Shown in pieces: positions 22,871 to 36,300 of a stretch of 64,000 nucleotides of DNA. Every line of letters starts with the position of its first letter. Positions within the stretch are counted from its first letter, which is position 1. Made by a program: the position numbers and the translations under genes. The notes below the pieces were generated by a model. It saw nothing but the letters and a program-made list of their open reading frames with translations. It ran no database searches and was not told the origin of the DNA. The stretch is from Phoenix dactylifera (lineage: Eukaryota; Streptophyta; Magnoliopsida; Arecales; Arecaceae), in the NCBI RefSeq assembly GCF_009389715.1, contig NC_052409.1:5445775-5509774 (forward strand), given 5' to 3'.

Positions 22871-25590
22871 AAGAGAAAATGCAACGGGGGAAGCAGGTTT
22901 GAAGGCCTTTTGCATGTCTCTGTAAGCAAGAAGCTTGGAGGTGAATGACTGATTTGGTTGCTTGCAGCTTCCCCACCTATTTACGACTTGTAATTGAAGA
23001 GCCTTGAGGTGACCGTCAATGTGTGGGTGTTTCTCTCCTTCACATACTGCAAAAAGATCTGATTGATGTTTTTATGATGTGGAGTTGTATGTTCAGAGTT
23101 CTTGTGAAAATATTGAGCATAACTCACCTGGATATACTGTTCGGAACAATGTTACCACCACACTCGGATTCGTGTCTAAAAATTCATGTTGGATGTATAT
23201 CTGAATCGGAGACATATCAATTGGCTAATGAATTGACCCAAAAAAAAAAAAATTAAGTTGATGGAGAAAGGGCATATCAAACTTTAACACCTCCTTTATG
23301 TGCAATCTAGATATGCACGTAAAAGAATAACTCAGGGACAAATAAGAATCAGGATATCCAAAAATAATTAATTAAATAATTAAATTGGAGATATTCAAAC
23401 TTATGACTCTGATAAATTTGAGCTCTGATGCATATTTATGACTTCAACACAGTGGAAGCCAACCAACTACATATACATCATTTATTTAAACATTTCGAGT
23501 TATCTATTATTCTAATTCTTGTTTGTCTTTGATTTAATTGTCTTTATAGTACATGATCTGGGTCGTACATCAAGGGTGTCGAGCTTGATATATACATCAT
23601 TGGCCTTTTCATTACTAATTTTATCTTTTTCTTTATCTATATCACTAGATACTTATGGAGTTCTATGATTGCCACTTCCAAAAATTGATAGGGAGTTGAA
23701 CTCTTTCAATAATAAATTTGATTTTGCCTGTTTATATGAGAAATAAGTATTAATTCTTTGCAAAATATTTTTTTTTATATAACTTTAAGTCAATTGAAAA
23801 GTTTGAATGGCAAATTTGTATGTTAAAATATTTTAACAAACAATATCTTCTTATTATTTATTTATAATATTTAAATGAATGATATTAAAAATATAAGTTA
23901 TATAATTTAGTTAAATTATAATTTAAGTTATATATTTCTGTACTTTTGTTTTTTTTTTTCTTATCAAACCAGTTACTTAGACGCATATCTATATCCCAGT
24001 CTCATGATTGTGTCTATGCAATACCGCTCTTGATGCTTCTCCTTAGCTTCGAACTATTAATTTTCAACTAAGATTGAGTCCAAATTCTCTGTAAATTATA
24101 GAAGAGAACTCCCAGTACTACAATGATTCCAACCATTACAACAAGTTTATACGAGACTTATCCCACAAAGCATGGAAGTGTGGACTGTTCGAGAGTTGTC
24201 AAAGTAGCAATATAATTTGTTGTAAGAAAATACAAAATATATAAATAAATCCATCTCATCCTATCAATTTAAGTTTTTGGGACAAATAGTGATTTCAGCA
24301 TGGTATTAAGCAATCGGGATTCTAATGGGCAAAAGAATTTGGTAACCATTATCTTAATCCTTGGCCCTTGGTAATGACATGGTAGGGACCATGTCTAAGC
24401 CAATATGCTGCACCCAAGGACACAATCCAAGCCAATCTTCAGCTCTTATCCTTACAGTTTAAGCTGAAAGAACTGAAGTTACTTGGCCCTCAACCCTTGG
24501 TAACCTTTTCCATCTCTCTGTAATCTTTTTTTTTTTAGCACTATCCATCTCTCTATTATTATTATTATTGGAGACCTCACAATATCCATTCTCTCTACAT
24601 TATAAATTTGTCTCCACACGTGCCATTAGGAGAGAAGCCTATAGACAAGGTCAGATATCTACCTAATCCCTATAAGGAAGGATACATAAAGTTGCTGGAA
24701 AATAAAACAAACATATTGTAGAAAAAAAAGTTTGGTGTGCGTGTGCGTGTGAGTGTGAATCAATATATCATTGAATTCTAGAAACTTAGGAAGGGTGGCG
24801 ATATCCGATGGTTGGTGAGAAAATATGATGTCTTACAGACTGTGCATGTGTAGCAAGAAGTGAATAGAATTGCTGATTAAGTCGCCTCCTATGCTGTCCA
24901 TCAATCTGAAAAGATTTTTTGAACTCAGATAGACTGTTGTTTCTTCACCATTGAGCTTTTTTTTTTTTTTTTTTTTTTTCTCATAAGATTAATGGGAGCA
25001 GCAGATGTAAATTAAAAAAAAAAAATTGTCTGAGGAACAGATGGCCCGGATGCGGTGCGCGGAATAATTTGGTTTGGCTGCCAAGGCACAAAATTTGTCG
25101 CTTCCTTCACGGATGCTGTTCAAATAATGGAAGCTTTTTTGACCCAAAAAAAAAAAATAATGGGAGCTTCCAGTCAACTTGATGGGTCTACTGTTGCAAG
25201 AAAGGCGTACACACCTGACAATAGTGAAGAATCTGGAGATCTAATTTGGTTGCACAGTAGATTCGCTGTTCAGATTGAACAGCCTGTGTAAGGAACAGCT
25301 GGCGTCCCAATTCACAGCCTGCAAGCAGGGGACAAGGAGGGACCCAGTAGCTACGATAAGGTGGCCAGTCTAAAAACAGCTGAAGGAAATATTAAAATAA
25401 TAATAAAATATCAAGATTTAATTTAATTCAATTAAAAATTTGAGAAGAGGAAAAAAATACGAGAGAATTTTTGCAGCACCCGAGTAAAAAAAGAGTCGAC
25501 AGAGTACAGACCCTGTCGACTCTTTTTTCTTTTTTTTTTTTCCTCCCACGCGTCCTCAAGAGACCATTTCTGCCGCTGGGACGCGGGTTC
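22871..25590. other. 3' flank of the bHLH gene and AT-rich intergenic
   Basis: The bHLH 3' UTR probably ends within a few hundred bases of 22870. The rest is AT-rich with long T and A runs (24958-24980, 25014-25024). Apart from the inverted-repeat half-copy at 23640-24020, listed separately, nothing is recognised. Confidence 0.45.
23640..24020. mobile_element. Half-copy of the inverted-repeat element found at 8.9-10.2 kb
   Basis: The order of motifs matches the right arm of the 8935-10190 element (positions 9730-10170). These are an atgattgcc/atggttgcc phrase, then ttcaataataaatttga, then aattgaaaa(g/a)tttgaatg, then a (t)n tcttat...aaaccagttacttag phrase, and a final gattgtgtctatg. The matching left arm is not obvious, so this is a truncated member of the same family. 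Confidence 0.6.
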
Positions 25591-26465
25591 AAATATCAAG
25601 GGTGGTTCTATATACACCCCCCCCTTATTGCTCAGGACACCCCCCAAAAATTAAAAAAAAATTAAATACTCTCTACACCCCCCATTTGCTAAGGACACCC
25701 CTAAAAAATTAAAAATTCCTAAATTACCCCCCACCCTCCCCACCCCCTCACCTAAATTGCTCTCTACACCCCCAAACCCCCCCCCCCCCCCCCCCCGCTC
25801 TTCCCTCCAAAACACCTCGCCAACGCCCAAAACCCCCCGTTCCCCCTTCTCCCTCTCGTCGCCGGCATTCTCCCGATCTCCGACCACCTCGCCGGCTTCT
25901 CCCGGAACCACCTCGCCGGCTTCTCTCGAAATTTTTTTTTTTCACGGTTCGTGCTCCGTTCGGCACTGGATCGCCGAACAAAAGGCTTCTGTTCGGCTGA
26001 ACAGTGCCGGACAGAAGCCTTCTGTTCGGCACTGTGCAGCCGAACAGATCTGTTCGGTTGAGGGTTGCCGAACAGAAGGCTTCTGTTCGGCACTGTTCAG
26101 CCGAACAGAAGCCTTTTGTTCGGCGATCCAGTGCCGAACGGAGCACGAACCGTGAAAAAAAAAAATTCGGAAGAAGCCGGCGAGGTGGTTCCGGGAGAAG
26201 CCGGCGAGGTGGTCGGAGATCGGGAGAATGCCGGCGACGAGAGGGAGAAGGGGGAACGGGGGAGGAGGGGTTTAAGGGGGGTTTGAGGGGTGTTTTTTTT
26301 TTTTCTTTTCAAAACGAAACGGAGGAGGAGGAAGGGGGTGTATGAGAAAATTTCAAGGGCAATATGGTAATTACACTAAAGGTTAGTTTGGATATTTTTT
26401 TTTTTGGTTTTTGGGGGGTGTCCTGAGCAATAGGGGGGGTGTATATAGAACTACCCAAATATCAA
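25591..26465. mobile_element. Fold-back Mutator-like element (857 bp) with 9-bp target-site duplication
   Basis: The element spans 25600-26456 and is flanked on both sides by the 9-mer aaatatcaa (25591-25599 and 26457-26465). Its ends are inverted repeats: gggtggttctatatacaccc on the left and, reverse-complemented, gggtagttctatatacaccc on the right, extending through ttgctcaggacacccccc. A 9-bp duplication with long terminal inverted repeats is the signature of the Mutator superfamily (MULE). The inside is itself an almost perfect palindrome (about 25841-26256) centred on agatct at 26046-26051, and it contains several copies of the self-complementary module gccgaacagaag/cttctgttcggc. No transposase is encoded, so it is non-autonomous. 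Open frames in every direction here are by-products of the palindrome. Confidence 0.9.
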
Positions 26466-28100
26466 AGATCTCATGTCATTTTCTGACCAGAACTAGAATG
26501 GGCTTTTAACGAAATTCCAACAAACTCCACCTTAGCTTCTGTTACCATTTAACTACTCGAGTATAGGTGGCTTCTTGCCTCCTTTCTATCACAAAAAAAA
26601 AAAAAAAAAAAAAAATCCTGGAGTAAATATGATAAGAGTTATCAGAATCCAAGATTGAAGAATCATCGGATGTGCCAAGTTGGCAGCGTTTATATTTTAG
26701 AATTTTAAAGTAGTTAAAAAGTCTAAGATTTAACATAAAAATTAGAATACTTCCACTGGGAAAGGGAGAGATTAATTCTCATAAATAGAGTAAGAGACTG
26801 GAAAATAATCCAAAAAAGAATGATTAGACAAATCTAGACAAGAGACTGGAATACTTCTCTTCCTCTTTTTCTTTTTTGTTCCTCGTTGTCTCCAACCTTT
26901 TTTTTTCTTCTCCGATCACATCTAGTAAGAGGCTTCAGAGTACCTTTTTTGCGCCATAGCATAGTAGCCCACAATTCATGTGGTTCACTTTTTTTTTTTT
27001 TTTTCTCGCTAGAATGTATTTTTAAAAAAATTGATGCATAGATATATAATATCTAAAAAAATAATTTTTGCATATTTGATTGACTATAAAAAATAGAAAT
27101 ATCTTTTGTTTAGTTGAGCATCTAGTTTTTTAAAAAAAATTATATAAAATATCTATTATATCTTTAATAAAGAAAGACCTCATGCTATTCTATTTAAAAT
27201 CTTAAGGATATTTTTAGAAAAAAAATTTAATTCTTATTTAGTGAGAATTAAATTTTTTCGTATTCTATATGAGTTTTTCTTTCTTATGAAAAATGTAAGA
27301 TCATATTCCCATAGAAAAGTTGTTTTTCTATTTTTTTAAAAAAAGACTTTAAACAAATATAAAGTATGTTTTTATTTTTTAGTTTACCATATTTTTTATT
27401 CTTTCCCTCCCACGAACCAACTAAGGTCAAAGGATCAATGAGCTCTTTTCCTCTCGAATTGCCGCTGTTTTGACGTGGGAGTGGACTCAAATCTCGAAGG
27501 ACTCTTGTCGTAGGACTCGATAGCGGGCTTTTAATGTGGGCAAACCGAGTTCAATGTTGTTGGATTGGGCTCTCACGAGCCCATAAAGCTTTAAGCCTTA
27601 CACAGCAGATACTTACACCGGTATCCTGATGTTGGGAGCTAATTGTAGCAAGTTGATAGAAGGAACGGTCAACTCAAAGATCAGGCAATCATTTATAGGA
27701 GCTACACCTGAGCAATATATGACTCTACCAGGATAATCTGAAGAATGCGATTAAAAGATTTGCTTTCAAGATTTTACATACAGAAGAATGGTGAAACTCT
27801 CCAGTCTTTCATCACCCTGATCATTTTGCTTGGAAGACTTAGTTGGGCTTAATCGATGCAACTTCAAATTCATAGAATATCATACCGGCCCAAATCAAAT
27901 GGTATGAGGCATATTATACTAGTTCGGTATCGGTATCTGGTAAGAATGGCATATCGATACGGATGGCATACCGAGTGTCGGTATATGCCCAAAATTTTAT
28001 ATTGTACCGTATCGATACTGTGCTAGTGTGGCATCGGTACAGGATCCGGTATCGAGATAGCGAACCTTGCTTCGAATGTTATCAAGGTTTAGAGAATTTT
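26466..28100. other. AT-rich intergenic with T/A homopolymers
   Basis: Contains A-runs (26592-26614), T-runs (26991-27005) and an AT-rich block at 27000-27400. A GGTAT/ATACC-rich fold-back repeat lies at 27880-28070 (separate entry). No gene is recognised. Confidence 0.45.
27880..28071. repeat. GTACC/GGTAT fold-back repeat, copy 1
   Basis: Dense in ATACC, GGTAT, GATAC and GTACC words on both strands, ending in gcgaaccttg, the terminal motif shared with the copies near 31140, 47300 and 47940. Confidence 0.7.
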
Positions 28101-28189
28101 TCAGGCTGTTCTCACTTCTCAGTGCAACGTTGAGGCCATTTGTGAATCTATCATGTGATAGGTTGGCTGAGTGCCCAGGTATTCTTGGG

Positions 28190-29640
28190 CCTACACAAAC
28201 AAGTCCATAATTAAGTTAATTGATATAGAAACCATAATGAAGACTAACTAGGATTAGTTCTCAAAAAATAAGCCTAACCTGCACCCCTTGCTTGACATCA
28301 AACCTGCTAGGCCTAAATTTTGCACTAACTTTGATGACCTGGACGAGCAGTCGAGTTCATGAAATTGTTCTTCCGGTTGGTTTCTATGGTCTATGAGCCC
28401 ATCAAGCACCTTTATGCACAAGGATCAAGAGCAGATTCAAAGGGAAGTTTAAGCTAACGATCTTTTTGTGTCTTGAACTCAGACAACAAATGCTGCATCA
28501 TGGAAAGGAGACTGGCCAGCGCTGAACCCTGGGGCATGGAGATGCTGTCATATATAGAAAGCTACCATGATCAACTAGAATGTAGAACTCTCATGAGCAC
28601 ATAAAGCCTCTCTAAAATATGAAAGACGTTGGCAGAATAATTCTGGAAAGACTTCAAAGTCCATTCTATATATCCATTCCTAATCACTGGTGATCAAGTC
28701 AGCTTCTTTCAGAAGGCAATGACTTCATCTTTCCTCAGATTCAACGGAGGATGTTGTCACGCAAGGAAGTTGATTAAGTGTACTCCATAACCTATTATAA
28801 GGTTATGCACTGAAAAACCTTATTCTAGGATTCATTCTCGCAACCTGAATCTGTCTATGAGGACTGGTGATACCGAAATACCATGAAATCCTTGCTAATC
28901 TATAAGGATCGTAGCTAATATAAGTTTTTCTACGCGGAATCTTAGTTTGATGATTGCATTAATTTGAACTTTGAGAAACGGAATTCTAGACCTGTGTGCA
29001 CAAGTCTATGGTTAATTGACACCCATCACTTCAATCTTCTAAAATTAAGACTTGCATGAGCATAGATATAATTCAAAAGATTAACCAGTAACCATTTCTT
29101 GAACATCAAAATGCTAGGCCTAACTTTGCGCGTGAAATTTGATGACTAGGTCTATAAGTTGTTCATGAAATTGTTCTTCCAGCTTGTTTTTAAGGTCTTT
29201 GAACCAGTCCAACACCTTTAGTGCACAAGGATCAAAGACAGTTTAAGGAAAGTTTAAATTTATGATCGGCACTGCATTAGGGATCGAACGAGATCAACGA
29301 GCACCGAAACCAGGAGCATGGAGCTGCTTCATAGAAGCCACCATGAGAGAAAGTCAACCAGAATGTAGAATGCTCATAAGCACATGCAAGCCAAGTCTGC
29401 AATATGAAATTCTGAAATTTGGCGCACTAATGCCAGAAAGACTTCAAATCCATTTTAACCATCCCTAATAATTAGCAACTAAAACAATTTTCTTTGAAGA
29501 AGGCAATGCGTGCATTTTTCTTAGTCAGGACAGGGTATCATGCAAGGAAGTTGATTACATGTGCTCCTCAACCCTACTCCAAGGTTCATTCCCAAAACCT
29601 AAATCTATCTATGAGGATCTAATTGCTCGTTTGGAGATTT
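28190..29640. repeat. Diverged tandem duplication of about 0.8 kb
   Basis: Blocks at about 28190-28900 and 29000-29640 share ordered landmarks: caagtc(c/t)ata or catgaaattgttcttcc (28357 and 29170), gcacaaggatcaa (28416 and 29223), gactggccag/gcatggag phrases, agaaagacttcaaa(g)tcca, gaaggcaatg (28712 and 29499) and gcaaggaagttgatta (28763 and 29542). Divergence is substantial, so the duplication is old. No coding function is recognised. Confidence 0.75.
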
Positions 29641-30381
29641 TCCAAAAAGCTAAGGATGCTGTTTAAATTTATTCTTAAATACCTATTTTTTATCAGGAAC
29701 ATAAAATAATAGTGATACATGGGCAAATAAATATTTAGGGGTTGAAGTAGACGCCTTGTGCAACTTATATGAGTACTAGAAAGCCATGTCTCCTCTTCTT
29801 TCCCATTTTACTGTTAAGGTTATGGTAGGAGGAATTGATAAATAAAACTCCGGCTTTAGAGGCGCAAATCCAATCCCTTACAATGTAGGAATTTTTTTTT
29901 TTTTTGGTCGAATGTGAAATTGAGTTTTAGAGCATCTTCTGCCCCCATGAGATGTCCTAATTTTGCTTATTATTTGTTTGATATTATTGTTGTTCTTCTT
30001 CTTACTTCTCCGCAAATTAGTGGAATACGACATGAAAATTTTGCTATTTTTTATTTTTTATTTAATAGGATTTTATTTTATTACTTAGCCATTATTATCA
30101 TACAAAGGAAATGACGGTCATCGTTTTATTTTCCAATAAACCGAGTCCAGAAGATAACGTCGTTATTTCCGAAACTTCGCACGTTAGCTGTTCCAGTTCA
30201 TGGAAGATAACGGCATATCCGCCGACGTTGGCGCCTCGCTGGAAAGCCGGTCAAAACCCGGACCAACCAAGAAAGCGCAACGTGCGCGTTGAAGTTGACA
30301 TCAAGAAGGGCCTCCCAGTTCCCAGTCCCCGTTTCCTCTCGTTCCCGTTCTCCGGCCCCTGGCTTTCTCGGGGGTTCCATT

Positions 30382-33300
30382 ATGCTTCGAATCCAAACCC
30401 ACTCTGCGGCTGTTCCGCCCGGCTTCGCTCCTTCCTCTTCTTCTCCCACCGCCGACGCACGGTTCTTGTCTAGCTCCGCCAAATTTTCGAAATCGATCCC
30501 TCTCTTCGTCCTGCGCTTCGATAGATCGCGCCGCAGGAGATCCCTTCTCCGCCCCTGCAAGGCTTCCCTCGGCAATGGCGATCGAGGGACCGCTGGAGAC
30601 GGCGGCGGTGGCTGCGGCGCCGACGACGATGACCAATTCCTCCAGGCATTTCTCCTCCTCTCAGGTCCCATTTCTTTTCTCCCCAATTCTTGTCTCTCTC
30701 GGTTTTTAAGAGGTTGGTTTTTGGTAAGAATTGCTGCGGAGTTGATCACGAACGAGTTCTTTGTTGGTTTTCTGGGGTTCTTTATTTACCCTTCTTTTGT
30801 TTGGAGCTGATTGTGTATGGGATCCTGTGCCGATTCTTGCTTTCTATTTTGATCACGAACGAGTTCTTTGTTGGTTTTCTGGGGTTCTTTATTTACCCTT
30901 CTTTTGTTTGGAGCTGATTGTGAATGGGATCTTGTGCTGATTCTTGCTTTCTATTTTGGTTTCGATTTAAAGAACTGTTTTTTTTTTTTTAAGACTACCA
31001 AGAAACCCTCTTGGATTGCTTGCGTGACTAGAAACATGGACACTTTTAGTCAGTGCAGTTAGTTGTCGGTTAGGAATTAAATTGGGGTTACATATGTTTA
31101 ACTAATAAATTTAAGGAAAGTATCAATGTTTGCTATCTTAGTACCAGACCTCGTACCAGTACCATCTTATTACAATATTGGTATGTGATACGGTATGAGA
31201 TGGTGAAGCATACCAAATGCCGATATGGTAGAAACTACATACCAGTTTGATATCAGTATAGTATGGTACCGACGAGTACGGCGAACCTTGTAATATATAA
31301 GTTGGTCTGTCAAACTTGTATAAATTTTGGGATTTTTGGCATGTTGCATACTATATGATGTGCTGTTCAATGCTTAGCCATGCTTGAAGAACTTCATGCG
31401 GACAACTTGTTTGTTAATTTTAATGATCCGTTGTCTTGAAACCCCGAGAAAACCAACTTCCAGTTACTTAACAATTTCCAAATCAATCTTGAAGTCAAAA
31501 ATTTCCATCTGTAGTTTCTAATAGAAGTTCTATATATAGGTAACTAAAGAAAAAGTTGTTACCAGTGACTAGGGTTTGATCCCACCCTTGCATTGATTCG
31601 GATTGTGCTTTCCCCTATCAAGAAGAAAAGATTGTTACCACTAGCTATACTGATTCAAAAATCCACATTCTAACTTCATCATTTTCTTTGGCAACATCGC
31701 TAATGCTGCATGTCTTGTAACTAAAAGTCATTGTTTTTGAGCTCTTACTAATCTTTGCTTGGCTTGGTCATATTACACCTTCATGTGATGAAATTGGAAG
31801 TTGGTAAATAATAAATTTTTTTCCTGTTAGACAATTACTCGCTTTTTTCCCTCTTGTAGACAATTTCACTAAGGTAATTGCTTTCTTCCCATGTATCCAA
31901 ACCAGAGTCAATGAAGGCAGTATGTTATGCACTTAGTCATAGGAACCTTGCACATTCCCACATATGGTGCATGGAGTAATTTTATGATTCGTGAATTTAC
32001 ATATCATTGCTTCTCTAATACGTATCATGCACAAGCAAACTCATATATGCTGTCTAAATTTTCCTAAGGTGCTTCAAGCTCATGCACTATTTTTTCCCGT
32101 CCTCTCTTTTTTGTTTCCATTCCTAGTTCTTGCAGAAAAGAATGAGCATGCTGGATAAATATGCAATAAATTGAGTATTTGTTGAAGATAACATTTATAC
32201 TTCTCCTATGGTCTTCCTCGGACCAATTTATATAAATGTTCATTTTTCTATGATCCAGCTATAATTGTTAATTATTGAAGTTAAAGTGTGGGAGAAGACA
32301 TTCCAACTATTCAATGTTGTAAGTAGAACAATTTAGATAATGAAGATTCATTTACCTTAGAATCATGGACTATCATGTTATCTCGAACCGCCTAATTTGA
32401 GGCGTACCGTATTGTACCAGATCAAAATTTGTATGAAACTCATATTCTGGTCAGTATAGGCCTTGTACTGCTCTATACCGAGATGCATACCGACCTGTAC
32501 CAAGACATATCGAGGTGTACAAAGGTAAGAAGTGAGAAAAATGGCTCGAGAGATGTTTCGGTACAGTGTGCATATCGTGCCATACTGGCCCGTATGGACC
32601 AAACCAGTAATGTACCAATGAAGTACCTAGTATTGAGATTACAAACTCTTGGTTAGAACCATGCAACCATATATGCAACTTCTAGACCAATCTTTCACAA
32701 ACAAATTAAGCATCTTGATGATAACCATTGTTGCCTAGCCTTGTCCCAAACTCTTTTGGGTCAACTTATTGAGTCTTTTATCCATTAGTAATTCCTATTA
32801 AAGTTAATGCTAAGTCTTATTCCAAACTTAACTAAGTCCTTTCTTAAAACCTCCATCCATATTAACTTAGAATCTCCCCTTATTTTTGGTACTTCTTGTA
32901 TTTTCAAGTACTCGCCTTCTCAAATCTTTTTAACAGAGGTCCATACCATGTGAATTGTTTCTTCACCCCTTCATCCTCAACTAGTGTTGCCCATATACCT
33001 TCTTTGATGTACTCCTTTGTCACTCTATCATGTTGTGTTTTACCAATGAATCCATCTTAACGTTCTTATTTCTCTTGCATCATCTTATTTGCATGGAAAT
33101 TTCCTTTTAGACATTTTGAACTAGATAACATTGTGAGGTTTGTGCTTTACTACATTTTTATAAAGTGTTACCTTGAATTTCCATGGCTTGTTTTGGTGAC
33201 ATGACACCCTAGAAATACCTATCTAGTTTAAGTAATTTTGCCATCAAAGAACTCATTATCCCCTTCATACTTCATTATAATCAAGTGGATGGCTCATGAT

Positions 33301-36300
33301 CACACCTTAAAAGCCAAGTTGGGCATGCTTGGTATATATATGCACCACTAGCTTGTGTGGTAGTGTTGATTGTTTGGCTTATGTTTGATTCCAAATCTTT
33401 TTGGACTCTCTAAGATAAACAACTTCCAAACCAAAATCTCTTTGTTTAAAGGAGTTTGCCATCTCATTCTCACCAGATAACAAGGAGCAATACAATGAAG
33501 TCAAACTCATTCTAACCTTCTTCAATCCATTTCTTTTCTCTCTTCTTTCTCACCTTCTCCCCCCTTTTGCTTTTTTCTTCCTCATTGTCCCGTCTTTTCT
33601 TTTATCTAGTAATTTACCCACGAGAACAAGTTCTTATAAATAATAAAAGTATGGTAGCGGGAAAGGGTGAAGGGGTGATTTGATCGTTGTGATTACAATT
33701 CAAAGATTAATACACAAATGGAAGCAAATTGGATTGAAGAATCCTTTGTTTGGTAAAGAAAATTCTCTCAAAGAAATTTTTATTAATGTTAGAAGTCTGC
33801 CCCATATAATGTATTAGACGCATATATAGGATATGACCCCTAACCCCAATTGGGGCATTAAACTTGATACAAAATCACACTCGAAATAGGGCATGATAAT
33901 AATAAAATATGCTAGAATTATTCTACCACAAATATAGAAATCTGATTAAATTCGATATTGTCTCTAATCAAAAATTCATAGGAAAGTCCAGTGAGGTCTT
34001 CACCTGTGAATCCGCTGGCTCCTGCAAAACTTGGTATGGTCCAGCTAGTCCTAGTACTTGCTGGTTGTACCTTGTGCTGCATCAAAAAGTACTTTGAAGG
34101 AAAGCTAATAATTTTTCATGGAATATGATGGGCATGTTTTATGATGAAAAGGAATCCTGGTGGTGTGACTATAGCTAATCCGAACATTTTTCATTATGCA
34201 AAAGAAGGAAAGATTCATTTTTCTACTTGTTTATTATAATCGTGCTGATTCTAGATAGATGCCCTCTTTCTTGCTCTAGTGCTACAATTGTTCCTTACCT
34301 GCATTTTGGAAGTTAGCATCTATTGCCTGATTCAAAAGAATATTTTATTTATTTATTTATTTATGTTATAGCTAACTATTCCATGTAGCTTTCCATTGTC
34401 ATTCACTAAGTTGTAGGTTTTAGTATCTGTGTTCGAAACAATGTTCTAGAATATGCCTTTTATTATATGTAACTTGCACAGGAATTTTCTACCCCATTTG
34501 TTAATAAGGGAGAGATTGTGCTTGATATTTTGAGCAAATCCAATTAGATCCTTCCCCTTCTCCTTTTTATAACTCTCGGGACTCGACATGCCTATTATTA
34601 TATGCAGATACTATTTCTCTTTGCATATCCATGGTACAAGCCTTGGTGCAAAATTCTCAGATGAATGCAATTTGTCTTTCTGAGTTTTTATATTTTTGTG
34701 ATTAAGAAAGCTTCTATCTTATTTATATATACAGCTGCTATGCATATGAATCATTCCCAACCAAAATCCTTATTAGTTGAATTAGAAATAATTCTTCTTT
34801 CTCTTCTATTTATGAATATAATACATATTACAGAGACTGTCAGGCACTACAACCTGTGGAAGCAGGGTTTTGCAGTAGATGAAAAAAGGAATTTGCTTGG
34901 TCATAGGCACTCTTTTTCTCATCGGGCAAAAGGGGAAAATTCAAGTGGTAGCCCCTTTGGCCAAGGGTTTCTTCGTCGATTTCAGAGCCCTACTATATTT
35001 CTCAAAATTGCTTGTGATGGGGATCTACTATTGCCAATAATTGTAGGTATGTCGATGCTATCAAAGTTCAGGATGTGTACCATGAAGGTTTCTGGATAGT
35101 CTTGGTAGTCATTTCCTTACGGCTTTACTTTAGTGTATTTTAATTTCTTTTTGTGAAGGAGAGTTTGCTATTAGAAGACTTATTAGTGACTCAACAGATG
35201 ATCAACATGAGGTGATATTTTAGTCTTCAGCTTACATCCATGATTACCTCAAACTTTAGCACTGAATTTGGACTTGATGCAGGAATTCCCAGATCAGTTT
35301 CAGTTTGTGAAAAATATTGTGGGGACATTTGGCTATGAGGTTAGAGCTTCCACTTGGTTATTTTTAATAACCTTTCCACTGGTAATGGGCTGCTTGTACG
35401 GTAATTGGCTGCCTGTACTTTCTCTTTACTTTAGTAGAAGTGGTTATGTGTGGCAAAATTTGACCTGACCGGTAAATCAACCTGACTTGCCCCAGTTGGA
35501 ACTTGTTTCAGATATATGATTACCATCTTGTCTTAAATTGGATAAGGTGTCTTGACCTAAATTTGAATTGGGTCATGCTTGGATAGAGATTGACCTAGCT
35601 TTACTCTTTATCCCTAAACTGAGTGAGTAAAATATGGACAAATCAGGTTTTGTGTTGGCAGAATCAGTGAATCACCATCCCAAGCACCAAAGGATGACAA
35701 AACTTTAGCATGGTCCAATCCAAGGTCCACCGAACCAGTACCGGGACCCATACCAGTTGGTGACCGGTACGGTTCGGTGCCGGTTCAGTACCGTACCGTG
35801 CCCGTACACCGGGACGCCCAATTTTTTTTGGAGTTTTCAAGAATATTTAATTAATAATCACTCTTTTTAAACTTTTTCAATGATTTTAAATCTAATTTGA
35901 TATTTTTTTTATGCTTTTTTGATGTTTCTATGATCCCGGTTTAACCTAAATGATGCATCTTATTGTTTTAAATGATACAAATTATAAAATGATTATTGAG
36001 ATGTTGCATGCTACAAGGAACAACATAAAATATCCTCAAATCAAGTAGCGACGTAAAAATTATAAAATAATACAATCAATTACATATATTTAAACTGCAA
36101 CATATATACCAATATTTAAAATCGGATCGAGTCGCGATGGCTCTCGTAGATCCTCGGATCATTAACATAGTCAGCAGGCACATCAACCCACCCCTCTAAC
36201 CAAACAGCATTGTAGTTTTGTACATTCATCCCATAAGAAATGCGCACCGGATTATAAGCATTCTCAAATTTCTCGCTGAAGCTTTAGCTTTGAGAGATGT

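Noticed and set aside
25575..25595. gcgggttcaaat phrase as the T-arm of a tRNA
   Set aside because: The box is followed directly by the MULE target duplication and there is no matching acceptor stem or A box upstream.
25748..26345. Several overlapping open frames of 70-130 codons on both strands with repeated N-R-S-L-L-F-G-like peptides
   Set aside because: They are the unavoidable product of the palindromic core of the MULE; the same peptide appears in both directions and there is no start context or family match.
30289..30381. N-terminal extension of the DUF151/UVR protein upstream of 30382
   Set aside because: The upstream frame opens with TTG; the first ATG is at 30382 and yields a normal plastid-like leader.
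34347..34365. Short tandem ATTT repeats as a possible CRISPR or satellite array
   Set aside because: A four-base microsatellite of about four to five units with no spacers; nothing in the window resembles a CRISPR array.
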